Part shown: positions 31,140 to 40,804 of the stretch, piece after piece
Position numbering within the stretch: position 1 is the stretch's first letter
Layout: each line of letters begins with the position of its first letter
Source: Pseudomonas baetica
Lineage (GTDB): Bacteria; Pseudomonadota; Gammaproteobacteria; Pseudomonadales; Pseudomonadaceae
Direction: 5' to 3'
Assembly (NCBI RefSeq): GCF_002813455.1
Contig: NZ_PHHE01000001.1
Location: forward strand, 5,080,001-5,144,000
Length of the DNA stretch: 64,000 bases
Program-made: the position numbers and the translations under genes
The notes under the pieces: model-generated
The model's input: only the letters and a program-made list of their open reading frames with translations
Told to the model about the DNA's origin: nothing
Database searches by the model: none

Positions 31140-32432
31140 TCACCAAAGGGCAACGCTATAGCTCACCAACAACCGCACTTCATCAGCATCGCGAGCGGAG
31201 TAATTGGAGCGATAAGTGGCATTACGCAAACGCACGGCGACATCCTTCAAGGCGCCGCTTTGTACTACATATTTGATCTCGGTGTTGCGCTCCCACTCTT
31301 TGCCTTCTTCACCGTTCTTGAGCTTGATGTTGTCACCGCTCAAGTAGCGGCTCATGAAGGACAGGCCGGGAATCCCGAGTTTGGCGAAGTCAAAGTCGTA
31401 GCGTGCTTGCCACGAGCGCTCTTCGGCGCCAGCGAAATCGTTGATCTGCACGAAGTTGACCAGATACGGGTCGCTGCCATCGACATACGGGAAGGCGCTG
31501 TCGCCGGACATGTGCTGATAACCGGCGCTGAACTTGTGGCCGCTCAGGGCGTAGCTGACCAGACCGTTGAGCGAGCGGTTGTCGATCTTGCCGCCACGGG
31601 CCGCGCCCTGATCGTCACTGACCGCGAAGCGCAGGTCGGTGGCGAAGGTGCCGGGGCCCATCGGCCGCGAGGCGACCAGGCCGAAGAAGTGCTGGTTGTA
31701 GACTTCGTCGAGTTGCGCGAAGTGGTAGCTGCCGGTGATCTTGTCGGTGAACTTGTAGTCTACGCCGCCAAAATCGAAGTGCTTGCCGGCAGCGGTGCCG
31801 GCGAAGCGGCTGTTCTTGTTGTTGAGGGCGATGTCCTCGAAATCGGTGCTGTCGCGATCCTTGGCTTTCTCCAGGCGGCCGCCGGTGAAAGTCAGGTTTT
31901 TGATTTCCCTTGAGGTCAGCAGGCCGCCTTCAAAGGTCTGCGGCAGGATGCGTCCGTCGTTGGGTTTGAGGATCGGCAGTTCGGGAATCAGGCTGCCGAT
32001 TTTCAGTTCCGTGGCGGAGATTTTTACTTTGCCGGTCAGGCCGACTTTCGAATATTCATCCGCTGCGCGCCCGTCGTCGTGGGTTGGCAACAGGCCGGTG
32101 CCGGTGCGATCCGGACTCGAATCGAGTTTTACGCCAAGCATGCCCAATGCATCGACACCGAACCCCACGGTGCCATCGGTGTAGCCCGATTGCAGATTGA
32201 GCATGAAGCCCTGGGCCCACTCGTCGCGCTTGGATTGCTGGGCACTGGTGCCATCGCGAAAGTCACGGTTGAAATACATGTTGCGGGTTTCGAACGTGGC
32301 GCTGCTGTCTTCGATGAAGTCGGCAAAACTCAACGGCGAAAAACCGGCGAGGGCGGCGGCACTGGCGAGAGCGGTATGGCTGAAACGGGAAGGGCGAACA
32401 GGCATAAGAGCCCTAGGCTGCATGGACGGCAT
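31140..32432 (-). CDS. opdH: OprD-family outer membrane porin, OpdH-like
   Basis: The 430-aa protein has a signal peptide (ALASAAALAGFSPLSFA), then FIEDSSATFETRNMYFNRDF and many amphipathic beta-strands ending in a C-terminal aromatic residue (SYSVALW), the mark of an 18-strand OprD-type porin. Adjacency to tctCBA and tctDE points to the tricarboxylate-specific OpdH. Start choice: ATG at 32432 with GGAG about 11 bases upstream; in-frame ATGs at 32423 and 32405 are alternatives. It should admit citrate, cis-aconitate or isocitrate to the periplasm. Substrate is inferred from context. Confidence 0.88.
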   Translation of the reverse strand: MPSMQPRALMPVRPSRFSHTALASAAALAGFSPLSFADFIEDSSATFETRNMYFNRDFRDGTSAQQSKRDEWAQGFMLNLQSGYTDGTVGFGVDALGMLGVKLDSSPDRTGTGLLPTHDDGRAADEYSKVGLTGKVKISATELKIGSLIPELPILKPNDGRILPQTFEGGLLTSREIKNLTFTGGRLEKAKDRDSTDFEDIALNNKNSRFAGTAAGKHFDFGGVDYKFTDKITGSYHFAQLDEVYNQHFFGLVASRPMGPGTFATDLRFAVSDDQGAARGGKIDNRSLNGLVSYALSGHKFSAGYQHMSGDSAFPYVDGSDPYLVNFVQINDFAGAEERSWQARYDFDFAKLGIPGLSFMSRYLSGDNIKLKNGEEGKEWERNTEIKYVVQSGALKDVAVRLRNATYRSNYSARDADEVRLLVSYSVALW

Positions 32433-32668
32433 GCGGGTGTACTCCGTTTATTGTTCTTATTGGTCGAAAACGCTTCGTGGCGTTTTTCGTAACGCTGTGT
32501 GGCAGCAGCGACGGCAGTCGAAACTGTCCGTAAACCGACTCTAACGGCCCAACCTTTCGCTAACCTTTCAGCAGACTTTCACGGTTTTCGGGCTTCACAG
32601 CGGCGGTTGCGGCTGTAAACTCCGCGGCAAAGCGTGGCGCCGGCCATCCCTGAACGAGGTAAAAACCC

Positions 32669-33340
32669 ATGCGTGTCCTGCTCGTCGAAGACCATCTGCA
32701 ACTGGCCGAAAGTGTCGCCCAGGCGCTCAAGAGCACCGGTCTGACCGTGGATGTGTTGCACGATGGCGTGGCCGCCGACCTGGCGCTCGGCAGCGAGGAA
32801 TACGCCGTGGCGATCCTTGATGTAGGGCTGCCGCGCATGGATGGTTTTGAGGTGCTGGCACGGTTGCGTGCGCGGGGCAAAAATCTGCCGGTGCTGATGC
32901 TGACCGCGCGCAGTGACGTGAAAGACCGGGTGCACGGCCTCAATCTTGGCGCTGACGATTACCTCGCCAAACCTTTCGAACTGACTGAACTGGAGGCGCG
33001 GGTCAAAGCCCTGTTGCGCCGCAGTGTGCTGGGCGGCGAGCGCCAGCAGCGCTGCGGCGTGCTGGCCTATGATCTCGACACCCGGCGTTTCACCCTCGGC
33101 GAAGAATTGCTGACGCTGACGTCCCGCGAGCAAGCCGTGCTCGAAGCGCTGATCGCCCGGCCGGGGCGGGTGATGAGCAAGGAGCAACTGGCCGCGCAGG
33201 TATTCGGCCTCGACGAAGAAGCCAGCCCCGACGCCATCGAGATCTACGTCCACCGCTTGCGCAAGAAACTCGACGGTCAACCGGTGGCCATCGTGACCTT
33301 CCGTGGCCTCGGCTATCTGCTGGAAAGCCGCGATGCATAA
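32669..33340 (+). CDS. tctD: OmpR-type response regulator of tricarboxylate uptake
   Basis: The 223-aa protein has a receiver domain (about 1-120) with phospho-acceptor Asp51 in AILDVGLPRMDG and Lys in YLAKPFEL, and a winged-helix DNA-binding domain (about 130-220, LTSREQAVLEALIARPG and EIYVHRLRKKLDG). With TctE it activates the porin and tctCBA genes, which lie divergently about 240 bp away. The promoter gap 32433-32668 is the likely shared control region. Confidence 0.93.
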   Translation: MRVLLVEDHLQLAESVAQALKSTGLTVDVLHDGVAADLALGSEEYAVAILDVGLPRMDGFEVLARLRARGKNLPVLMLTARSDVKDRVHGLNLGADDYLAKPFELTELEARVKALLRRSVLGGERQQRCGVLAYDLDTRRFTLGEELLTLTSREQAVLEALIARPGRVMSKEQLAAQVFGLDEEASPDAIEIYVHRLRKKLDGQPVAIVTFRGLGYLLESRDA

Positions 33341-34718
33341 GCCCAGCAGCCTGCGCTGGCGGTTGCTGTGGAACCTCGCGCTGTTGTTGGTGGTGCTGAT
33401 GCTCGCCAGCGGCTTGAGCGCTTACTGGAATGGCCGCGAAGCGGCGGACACCGCGTATGACCGCACCTTGCTGGCCTCGGCGCGCACAATTGCTGCCGGC
33501 CTGTCGCAACGTGACGGCACGCTCAGCGCCGACGTGCCTTACGTGGCCCTCGACACGTTCGCCTACGACAGCGCCGGGCGCATTTATTATCAGGTCAACG
33601 ACATTCACCAGAAGCTGATTTCCGGCTACGAAAACCTGCCCGGTCCACCGCCCGGTACGCCTAGAACAGACGACTATCCGGCGCTGGCGCGTTTCTACAA
33701 CGCCACTTACAACGGCCAGAATGTGCGGGTGGTGAGCCTGCTCAAAGCCGTGACTGAACCGAACATGAACGGCATGGCGGAAATTCGCGTCGCCGAAACC
33801 GACGAGGCCCGGGTCAGCATGGCCCGCAGTCTGGCCGCCGACACCTTGTTGCGTTTGGGCATGCTGGCGATTGGCGCGTTGCTGTTGGTCTGGTTCGCCG
33901 TCAGCGCGGCATTGCGACCGCTGGAGCGTTTGCGCACGGCGGTGGAAGAACGCCAGCCCGACGACTTGCGGCCCTTGCCGCTGGTGGAAGTGCAGCATGA
34001 GCTTTGGCCGCTGGTGCGCGGGCTCAACCATTTCACCGAGCGCCTGCGCGGCCAGTTCGAGCGGCAGGCGCAGTTCATCGCCGATGCGGCGCATGAGTTG
34101 CGTACGCCATTGGCAGCGTTGAAGGCACGGCTGGAATTGGGCCTGCGCTCGAATGAACCCGAAACTTGGCGCACGACTCTCGAATCATCCGCGCAAAGCA
34201 CGGACCGCCTGACCCATCTGGCCAATCAGTTGCTATCGCTGGCCCGCGTCGAAAACGGCGCCCGGGCGATTGCCGAGGGCGGTGCGCAGTTACTCGATTT
34301 GAGTCAGTTGGCTCGGGAACTGGGCATGGCCATGGCGCCGCTGGCGCACAAACGCGGCGTGGCGCTGGCGCTTGAGGCGGACGAGCCGGTGTGGCTGCGC
34401 GGGGAGCCGACGCTGCTCAATGAGTTGCTGAGCAATCTGGTGGACAACGCGCTGGCGCACACGCCACCGGGCGGCAATGTGATCTTGCGCGTGACGGCGC
34501 CGGCGGTGCTTGAGGTTGAAGACGACGGGCCGGGCATTCCACTGGAAGAGCGCGATCGGGTGTTTGAACGGTTCTACCGGCGTAATCAGCAGGTGGCCGG
34601 TTCCGGGTTAGGCCTGGCGATTGTCGGCGAGATCTGCCGGGCGCATCTGGCGCAGATCAGTTTGCATGATGGTGAGCGGGCGGGGTTGAAGGTGCGGGTC
34701 AGTTTTATCGCCGGGTGA
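33333..34718 (+). CDS. tctE: Sensor histidine kinase of tricarboxylate uptake
   Basis: From the ATG at 33333, overlapping the tctD stop by ATGCATAA, the 461-aa protein has TM1 (about 13-32), a ~130-residue periplasmic sensor, TM2 (LGMLAIGALLLVWFAVSAAL), a HAMP-like linker, the H-box FIADAAHELRTPLAALK, the N-box ELLSNLVDNALAHTP and a G-box DDGPGIPLEERDRVFERF. It should sense tricarboxylates and phosphorylate TctD. Confidence 0.93.
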   Translation: MHKPSSLRWRLLWNLALLLVVLMLASGLSAYWNGREAADTAYDRTLLASARTIAAGLSQRDGTLSADVPYVALDTFAYDSAGRIYYQVNDIHQKLISGYENLPGPPPGTPRTDDYPALARFYNATYNGQNVRVVSLLKAVTEPNMNGMAEIRVAETDEARVSMARSLAADTLLRLGMLAIGALLLVWFAVSAALRPLERLRTAVEERQPDDLRPLPLVEVQHELWPLVRGLNHFTERLRGQFERQAQFIADAAHELRTPLAALKARLELGLRSNEPETWRTTLESSAQSTDRLTHLANQLLSLARVENGARAIAEGGAQLLDLSQLARELGMAMAPLAHKRGVALALEADEPVWLRGEPTLLNELLSNLVDNALAHTPPGGNVILRVTAPAVLEVEDDGPGIPLEERDRVFERFYRRNQQVAGSGLGLAIVGEICRAHLAQISLHDGERAGLKVRVSFIAG

Positions 34719-34740
34719 TTCTGCGGTGTTCTTGCCGGCA

Positions 34741-34795
34741 TCTTCGCGAGCAGGGGGAATGCATTCCAATGTGGGAGCGAGCCTGCTCGCGAAGG
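34741..34795. repeat. Short REP pair after tctE
   Basis: TCTTCGCGAGCAGG and CCTGCTCGCGAAGG arms lie between convergent tctE and the HDOD gene. The left arm is truncated compared with other REPINs here, and the right arm carries GTGGGAGCGAGCC. Confidence 0.75.
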
Positions 34796-34813
34796 GCGCG
34801 CCGCGGTTCTCGA

Positions 34814-35635
34814 TCAGTAAAACATCGTCCGCGATTCTTCCAGATCCTCGCACATCGCCTTGTTCTCCGGATCGATTCCAAGCTTCCTGAATGCCGGAAC
34901 GCTGAGCGGATCAATGCGCGCGAATGGATGATCGGTGCCCTTGTGGCAATACAGGCTCGCCACCTGCACCAGATCGACGTAGTCGATCTCTTTCGAGTCG
35001 CGTTTGAAGTCCTGATAGCGCCCCGGCAATTCCACCAGTCGCTCCGGAAACTCCCAGACCCGCAACAGTTTGTCGCCGAGCAGCGGATGAATACGGTCGA
35101 TCACATGGTTGAGACTGACCGGATCCGACAGCAGTTCGTAGTGGTCTTCGGCGTAGGTCAGAATCGGCAGCACGCCGATCTGATGCACCAGTCCACCCAG
35201 CGCCGCCTGATCAGGTTTGAGCTGGGTGTAGCGGCGACACAACGCGTAGCTGGCTCCGGCGATTTCCAGGCTCTTGCGCCAGACGTCGCGCATTTTCTGT
35301 TCGACCACCTCGGAACTGGCGTGGAAAATCTGCTCCATCACCAGGCCGATCGCCAGGTTGCTACTGTAGTTGATGCCCAGTCGGGTGATGGCGGTGTGCA
35401 GGTCGGTGACTTCCTGCGCCGCACGCAGCAGGGGGCTGTTGACCACTTTGATCAGCCGTGCCGAAAGCGCGGTGTCTCGGCCGATCACTTTGCTCAGGTC
35501 GCTGACGCTGATTTCCGGATCTTCTGCAGCCTTGCGAATTTGCAGGGCCACCTCCGGCAACGTAGGCAGAACGAGGTCATCGTTATTGATGGCCTCAACC
35601 AAATCCTGTTGGACCTTATCCGCCAGTTCGCTCAT
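34814..35635 (-). CDS. HDOD-domain protein
   Basis: The 273-aa protein is a single HDOD domain (LPTLPEVALQIRKAAEDPEIS at about 24-44, VIGRDTALSARLIKVVNSPLL) without the full HD metal residues. HDOD proteins are signalling or scaffold proteins linked to c-di-GMP, motility and stress in Pseudomonas; no catalysis is expected. No partner domain is present. It lies head-to-tail with ygfZ on the same strand, with a 35-bp gap. Confidence 0.85.
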   Translation of the reverse strand: MSELADKVQQDLVEAINNDDLVLPTLPEVALQIRKAAEDPEISVSDLSKVIGRDTALSARLIKVVNSPLLRAAQEVTDLHTAITRLGINYSSNLAIGLVMEQIFHASSEVVEQKMRDVWRKSLEIAGASYALCRRYTQLKPDQAALGGLVHQIGVLPILTYAEDHYELLSDPVSLNHVIDRIHPLLGDKLLRVWEFPERLVELPGRYQDFKRDSKEIDYVDLVQVASLYCHKGTDHPFARIDPLSVPAFRKLGIDPENKAMCEDLEESRTMFY

Positions 35636-35670
35636 TTAGACTCTCTAGGGTGTTGCAACAAAGGCTACGA

Positions 35671-36612
35671 TCAGCGCTGGATTTCGCGGTCGCGATCCAG
35701 TTCGTAGGGCAAATCGAGCAAATGCAGCGCGGGCCCTTCAAGGGTGCCCAGATGCAGATCGCCCGCTTCGGCAGCTTCGGCCTGCAACACTGCCAGGAGT
35801 TCAATGTTTTGCCCGGCGTTGGCCGCCATAACGACTTCGCCGATCGAACTGTTGTGGCTCGGCGCAAACAACTGGGTGCCGGGTTCCGGCAATTGCTCGG
35901 TGTCCAGGCTCAAGCGATACAGACGGCGCTTGAGTTTGCCCAGGTATTGCATGCGCGCGACGATTTCCTGGCCGGTGTAGCAGCCTTTCTTGAAACTCAC
36001 GCCGCCGACGGCTTGCAGGTTGAGCATCTGCGGGATGAACAGCTCGCGGGTGGTCGGCATGACCTGGCCGATACCGGCGCGGATCTGGCCGAGCAGCCAC
36101 TGATTCAGCTCACCTTCTGGCAGGGTTGCGGCCAACTTGCCTTTGATGGTTTCGGCTTGGTCGGCTGGCACCCAGAGTTCGGCGCGATCCGGTGAGACGC
36201 GAATAGCGATCAGGCCTGCGTTGCGCACGATGCTGTCGGTTTCGGCCGGCAAATCGAGGCCGAGGTTGCTAAGCGCTATATCGCCTGACCTCAGGCCAAA
36301 GCGCATCCAGGCAGCACTTTCGTCAGTCAGCTTGGATTTGGAGAACACCGCGTACTTTTTCAGGTCCGCCAGTTGCGGTTCGAGCAGTTCGCTGGCCATC
36401 GCCAGCAGCACGCCGTCACCTTCCAGCAGAATGCGGAAACTCGACTGCATCCGGCCTTTCTGCGTGCAGCGCGCGCCAAGGCTGGCCTGGGTATCGCTCA
36501 GGTAATTGATATTGCAGGTCAGCTGGCCTTGCAGGAATTTTCCGGCATCCGCGCCGCGAACCGCGAGAACGCCTTCATGAGACAGGGTGCAGAAAAAAGC
36601 AGAATCGGCCAT
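35671..36612 (-). CDS. ygfZ: Folate-binding protein YgfZ
   Basis: The 313-aa protein has the GcvT-like fold and the YgfZ signature KGCYTGQEIVARM with its conserved Cys (about residue 229). YgfZ uses tetrahydrofolate and supports Fe-S cluster enzymes and tRNA thiomethylation by MiaB. It is divergent from sdhE and ygfX, a conserved neighbourhood in gammaproteobacteria. Length is normal. Confidence 0.92.
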   Translation of the reverse strand: MADSAFFCTLSHEGVLAVRGADAGKFLQGQLTCNINYLSDTQASLGARCTQKGRMQSSFRILLEGDGVLLAMASELLEPQLADLKKYAVFSKSKLTDESAAWMRFGLRSGDIALSNLGLDLPAETDSIVRNAGLIAIRVSPDRAELWVPADQAETIKGKLAATLPEGELNQWLLGQIRAGIGQVMPTTRELFIPQMLNLQAVGGVSFKKGCYTGQEIVARMQYLGKLKRRLYRLSLDTEQLPEPGTQLFAPSHNSSIGEVVMAANAGQNIELLAVLQAEAAEAGDLHLGTLEGPALHLLDLPYELDRDREIQR

Positions 36613-36762
36613 GGGTCATCGCAGGGTAAATAGACTGGGGCACATCATAAGGGGGTGCTGTTGAAATGGGTAGTTGATAAAGGATCAGTGGTGCCCGACC
36701 AAAGCCGACTGTGCGAGCCGCTTCGGGGCTGTATACTTGCCGCCAAATTTGAGGAGGGCTCC

Positions 36763-37017
36763 ATGGTCGAACAAGTTGAACTCAATCGCCTCTTTTGGCA
36801 CAGCCGTCGCGGCATGCTTGAACTTGACGTGTTGCTGGTGCCGTTCGTGAAAGAGGTTTATGCAGACCTGAATCAGGTGGATCGCGATTTGTACGTGCGC
36901 CTGCTGGAGTGCGAGGATCAAGACATGTTCGGCTGGTTCATGGAGCGCAGCGAGTCTGAAGATCCCGAGCTGCAGCGCATGGTTCGCATGATCCTGGATC
37001 GTGTCCAGCCCAAGTAA
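36763..37017 (+). CDS. sdhE: FAD assembly factor SdhE
   Basis: The ATG at 36763 follows GAGGAGG and gives 84 aa. The hallmark RRGMLELD (about residues 14-21) is present, with the acidic C-terminal helix typical of the family. SdhE promotes covalent attachment of FAD to succinate dehydrogenase. The next gene starts inside its 3' end at a GTG (17-nt overlap), giving the usual sdhE-ygfX pair. Confidence 0.94.
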   Translation: MVEQVELNRLFWHSRRGMLELDVLLVPFVKEVYADLNQVDRDLYVRLLECEDQDMFGWFMERSESEDPELQRMVRMILDRVQPK

Positions 37018-37453
37018 TACGTTCGAATGCCGCTGGCATGCCTCACGGCAGTTGCTGGCGGCGTATCTGTTGGCCCAGGCGTTCGCGCTGGGTTCGTTGT
37101 TTCTGCTTTCGATTCCTCTCTGGGCGAGCCTGCTCGGTGCTTTCGGCTGCTTGCTGCACGGTTTTTGGGTGTTGCCACGGCAGGTTCTGTTGAGCCATCC
37201 CCAGGCTTTTTGCGGCTTGCGTCGCGATGCTGATGGCTGGCAACTGTGGAATCAGGCGGATGGCTGGCAAGCCGTGCAGCTGCGACCAGACAGCCTGGCG
37301 CTGCCGCTGATCGTGGTGCTGCGTTTTCGCATGCACGGAGAATGGCGGGTCAGATCGATCTGCGTACCCCACGACTCGCAGGCGGCGGACTTGCACCGAC
37401 GCCTGCGAGTGCGGCTCAAGTTCAGCCGACGTAGGTGGGCGGCACCAGAATAG
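37001..37453 (+). CDS. YgfX/CptA-like membrane protein
   Basis: The frame starts at a GTG at 37001 within sdhE and gives 150 aa. Two close membrane helices ([21 protein letters not shown] and [19 protein letters not shown], about 18-58) are followed by a cytoplasmic beta-rich domain with Trp-rich repeats ([15 protein letters not shown]). This matches the YgfX family, described in E. coli as the CptA toxin acting on cytoskeletal proteins opposite YgfY/SdhE; here a role linked to SdhE is as likely. Its 3' end overlaps convergent nadB by 32 nt. Confidence 0.8.
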   Translation: MSSPSNTFECRWHASRQLLAAYLLAQAFALGSLFLLSIPLWASLLGAFGCLLHGFWVLPRQVLLSHPQAFCGLRRDADGWQLWNQADGWQAVQLRPDSLALPLIVVLRFRMHGEWRVRSICVPHDSQAADLHRRLRVRLKFSRRRWAAPE

Positions 37454-39038
37454 TGTCGAGTGCCTCGGGCAGCAGATCCGGATAGTCGAGGGTGTAATGC
37501 AGGCCACGACTTTCCTTGCGCTCCATGGCTGAGCAAATCATCAGCTCAGCGACCTGGGCGAGATTGCGCAGCTCGATCAGATCGCGGCTGACTTTGTAGT
37601 TGCTGTAGAACTCGTCGATCTCGTCCAGGAGCAGGCGCACGCGATGTTGCGCCCGCTGCAGGCGCTTGTTGGTGCGCACGATGCCGACGTAGTCCCACAT
37701 GAATCGGCGAAGCTCGTCCCAGTTGTGCGCAATGATCACGTCTTCGTCGGAGTCGGTGACTTGGCTGGCATCCCAGACGGGCAGGGCGCTTGGCACTGTT
37801 ACAACATCGAGTTGCGCCAGAATGTCCGCCGCGGCCGAGCGTGCGTAAACGAAACATTCCAGCAGCGAGTTGCTGGCCATGCGGTTGGCACCGTGCAGGC
37901 CGGTGAAACTGGTTTCGCCGATGGCATATAAACCCGGCACATCGGTGCGGCCGTTTTGGTCGACCATCACGCCGCCGCAGGTGTAATGCGCCGCCGGTAC
38001 GACCGGAATTGGCTGTTTGGTGATGTCGATGCCGAAACCGAGGCAGCGCTCATAGACCGTCGGGAAGTGCGTTTTAATGAACGCTTCTGGCTTGTGGCTG
38101 ATGTCGAGATAGACGCAGTCGACGCCAAGACGCTTCATTTCATGGTCAATCGCCCGGGCGACGATGTCGCGCGGGGCCAGTTCGGCGCGCTTGTCGAAGC
38201 GATACATGAAGCGTTCGCCGTTCGGCAGTTTCAAGTGCGCGCCTTCGCCACGCAGGGCTTCGGTGATCAGGAAGCTCTTGGCCTGCGGGTGATACAGGCA
38301 AGTGGGGTGGAACTGATTGAATTCGAGATTCGCCACCCGGCAGCCCGAGCGCCAGGCCATGGCGATGCCATCACCGCAGGCGCCGTCGGGGTTGCTGGTA
38401 TAGAGGTAGACCTTGGCTGCGCCGCCCGAGGCCAGAATTACAAAGCGTGCGCCGTAGGTGTCGACTTCGCCGGTGGCGCGGTTCAGCACATAGGCGCCGA
38501 GGCAGCGCTCGCCGTCCAGGCCCAGGCGCCGTTCGGTTATCAGATCGACGGCAACCCGCTGTTCGAGCAGCTCGATGTTCGAACGTTCTTTGGCTTGGGC
38601 GAGCAAGGTTTTGAAGATCGCGGCGCCGGTGGCATCGGCCGCATGGATGATGCGCCGATGGCTGTGGCCACCTTCGCGGGTCAGGTGGAATTCGAAACCG
38701 CCATCTTCGGTGCCGGATTGTTCGTCGCGGGTGAACGGTACGCCTTGATCGATCAGCCATTGGATCGCTTCGCGGCTGTGCTCGACGGTGAAGCGTACGG
38801 CGTCTTCGTGGCACAGACCGCCGCCCGCGTTCAAGGTGTCATCGACGTGGGATTCGACAGTATCGGTGTCGTCCAGAACCGCAGCGACACCACCCTGAGC
38901 CCAGAACGTCGAACCGTTGGCGAGATCGCCCTTGCTCAATACGGCAATGCGCAAATGACCCGGCAGGGTCAGCGCAAGACTCAAACCGGCAGCACCGCTG
39001 CCAATGACCAGAACATCGTGTTGGAACTGTTGGCTCAT
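37422..39038 (-). CDS. nadB: L-aspartate oxidase
   Basis: Starting at the ATG at 39038 the protein has 538 aa, the usual NadB length. The N-terminal FAD-binding motif is [15 protein letters not shown], followed by [33 protein letters not shown] and the C-terminal helical domain. NadB oxidises L-aspartate to iminoaspartate, the first step of NAD biosynthesis. It is divergent from algU, as in other Pseudomonas, across a 558-bp gap. Longer start options into that gap are not supported. Confidence 0.95.
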   Translation of the reverse strand: MSQQFQHDVLVIGSGAAGLSLALTLPGHLRIAVLSKGDLANGSTFWAQGGVAAVLDDTDTVESHVDDTLNAGGGLCHEDAVRFTVEHSREAIQWLIDQGVPFTRDEQSGTEDGGFEFHLTREGGHSHRRIIHAADATGAAIFKTLLAQAKERSNIELLEQRVAVDLITERRLGLDGERCLGAYVLNRATGEVDTYGARFVILASGGAAKVYLYTSNPDGACGDGIAMAWRSGCRVANLEFNQFHPTCLYHPQAKSFLITEALRGEGAHLKLPNGERFMYRFDKRAELAPRDIVARAIDHEMKRLGVDCVYLDISHKPEAFIKTHFPTVYERCLGFGIDITKQPIPVVPAAHYTCGGVMVDQNGRTDVPGLYAIGETSFTGLHGANRMASNSLLECFVYARSAAADILAQLDVVTVPSALPVWDASQVTDSDEDVIIAHNWDELRRFMWDYVGIVRTNKRLQRAQHRVRLLLDEIDEFYSNYKVSRDLIELRNLAQVAELMICSAMERKESRGLHYTLDYPDLLPEALDTILVPPTYVG

Positions 39039-39316
39039 TTCAGGATTCCGCTCAAAGCGACCCGGATCGGGGTTGGCGCAAGACAGCTGGTTCGGCGAGT
39101 CAAGACAGCCACACAGCCCACTAGTATATAGAGGGGTGGGGCGGCACAATAGCCGGGCCCAGATGGCATTGTGAAACTACCGTGACGGAAAAAACCGGGT
39201 GCTTCGTCGGAAGTTTTTTTCCAGGGTTCTGGGAAAAGGCGACTGTATCGGCACTGAAACAGGTTTTTTCACCCCAGGGTTGCCCAATGTCGGGTGGATA
39301 CGGCTATAAATAATTG

Positions 39317-39344
39317 GAACTTTTGCCAAAGGCCCAAGATCAAT
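39317..39344 (+). promoter_or_regulatory. Upstream AlgU-type promoter of algU (weaker candidate)
   Basis: GAACTT at 39317-39322 is followed after 17 bases by TCAAT. The stretch GAACTTTTGCCAAAGGCCC is strikingly similar to the downstream promoter at 39511, suggesting tandem AlgU promoters as in P. aeruginosa. The -10 match is poor. Confidence 0.4.
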
Positions 39345-39510
39345 AGTCGGTGCCAGAAACAAGGGACAGTGTCGGCTTCAGTGCGGAATCTGCGGTTGGG
39401 TTCCTGTCGGCGAAACCGATGACAAGATTATTCGCGCAGCCGGTTTATCCCGAGCTGCGTTTTTCGTGCGTGCCAAATCAGAGCCCGCAGGAAACTTGCT
39501 TGGAGGGGGA

Positions 39511-39537
39511 GAACTTTTGCGAAAAGCCCGAGTCTAT
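39511..39537 (+). promoter_or_regulatory. AlgU (sigma-22) autoregulatory promoter of algU
   Basis: GAACTT (39511-39516), a 16-base spacer and TCTAT (39533-39537) match the AlgU/RpoE consensus GAACTT-N16-TCTGA. It lies 60 bases before the algU start, so the sigma factor probably drives its own operon. The rest of the 558-base nadB-algU gap holds the weaker upstream copy and no gene. Confidence 0.75.
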
Positions 39538-39596
39538 GTTTGCAAGTCTGGTCGTTTAGTTGTGCAAGTCTCCTTCGGGCTTATCGAGGAGTGTTC

Positions 39597-40178
39597 ATGC
39601 TAACCCAGGAAGAGGATCAGCAGCTGGTCGAACGCGTTCAGCGTGGCGACAAGCGAGCTTTCGATCTGCTGGTGCTGAAATATCAGCACAAAATTCTCGG
39701 GTTGATCGTGCGTTTCGTGCACGACACCCATGAAGCCCAGGACGTGGCTCAAGAAGCCTTTATCAAGGCGTATCGAGCACTTGGAAACTTTCGCGGCGAC
39801 AGTGCGTTTTATACGTGGCTATACCGTATTGCCATTAACACGGCAAAGAATTACCTCGTTTCCCGTGGCCGTAGGCCGCCGGATAGCGATGTAAGTTCTG
39901 AAGATGCAGAGTTCTACGACGGCGATCATGGCCTCAAGGATCTCGAGTCACCAGAACGTGCACTGCTGCGGGATGAGATCGAAGGCACCGTCCATCGAAC
40001 CATTCAGCAACTGCCAGAGGATTTGCGTACGGCTTTAACTTTACGTGAATTCGATGGTCTGAGTTACGAGGACATTGCGAGCGTCATGCAATGTCCGGTG
40101 GGTACCGTGCGCTCCCGGATTTTCCGCGCTCGGGAGGCCATCGATAAAGCCCTGCAGCCGTTGCTGCAGGAAAACTGA
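39597..40178 (+). CDS. algU: RNA polymerase sigma factor AlgU (RpoE/sigma-22)
   Basis: The ATG at 39597 gives 193 aa, the exact family length. Region 2 (about 20-95, HEAQDVAQEAFIKAYRAL) and region 4 (about 125-185, LREFDGLSYEDIASVMQCP) of ECF sigma factors are clear. AlgU controls envelope stress and alginate genes and is held by MucA at the inner membrane. First gene of algU-mucA-mucB-mucD with a promoter of its own type upstream. Confidence 0.97.
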   Translation: MLTQEEDQQLVERVQRGDKRAFDLLVLKYQHKILGLIVRFVHDTHEAQDVAQEAFIKAYRALGNFRGDSAFYTWLYRIAINTAKNYLVSRGRRPPDSDVSSEDAEFYDGDHGLKDLESPERALLRDEIEGTVHRTIQQLPEDLRTALTLREFDGLSYEDIASVMQCPVGTVRSRIFRAREAIDKALQPLLQEN

Positions 40179-40208
40179 GACAGCGGCGACAGCCAAGAGA
40201 GGAACGCC

Positions 40209-40796
40209 ATGAGTCGTGAAGCCCTGCAGGAATCGCTGTCCGCAGTGATGGATAACGAAGCGGACGAACTGGAATTACGTCGGGTGATTAATGCACTGGA
40301 CGACGTAGAAACCCGTGAGACCTGGGCCCGTTACCAGATCGCTCGGGCAGCCATGCACAAGGATCTGCTGCTTCCGCGTCTGGATATCGCTGCGGCAGTG
40401 TCTGCTGCGCTCGAAGACGAAACGGCCCCGGCCAAAGTATCCCGTAGCCCATGGCGTAACCTTGGTCGTCTGGCTGTTGCAGCCTCGGTGACGGTTGCCG
40501 TTCTGGCGGGTGTTCGCCTTTACAATCAGGACGAAATTGCTGGTGTCGAATTGGCGCAGCAATCCAATCAGCCAACTTTGGCTACACCACAAGTCAAAGG
40601 CCCGGCTGTTCTGGCAGGCTACAGTGAGAGCTCGGAAGCCACTGGCCCGATGGCCAACGGCGTATTGCAAGGTCAGCCTGGGTGGCATGATCAGCGTCTG
40701 CCAGGTTACCTGCGTCAGCACGCTCAGCAGGCTGCACTCAAAGGTACTGAAAGCGCCCTGCCATATGCGCGTGCAGCAAGCCTGGAAAACCGTTAA
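40209..40796 (+). CDS. mucA: Anti-sigma factor MucA
   Basis: The 195-aa protein has a cytoplasmic AlgU-binding domain (SREALQESLSAVMDNEADEL, about 1-80), one TM helix (about 87-105, NLGRLAVAASVTVAVLAGVR) and a periplasmic tail. Regulated proteolysis of MucA releases AlgU. The frame is intact at both ends, so this strain should not be constitutively mucoid through the common mucA truncations. It starts 30 bases after algU. Confidence 0.95.
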   Translation: MSREALQESLSAVMDNEADELELRRVINALDDVETRETWARYQIARAAMHKDLLLPRLDIAAAVSAALEDETAPAKVSRSPWRNLGRLAVAASVTVAVLAGVRLYNQDEIAGVELAQQSNQPTLATPQVKGPAVLAGYSESSEATGPMANGVLQGQPGWHDQRLPGYLRQHAQQAALKGTESALPYARAASLENR

Positions 40797-40804
40797 GGAG
40801 GATC

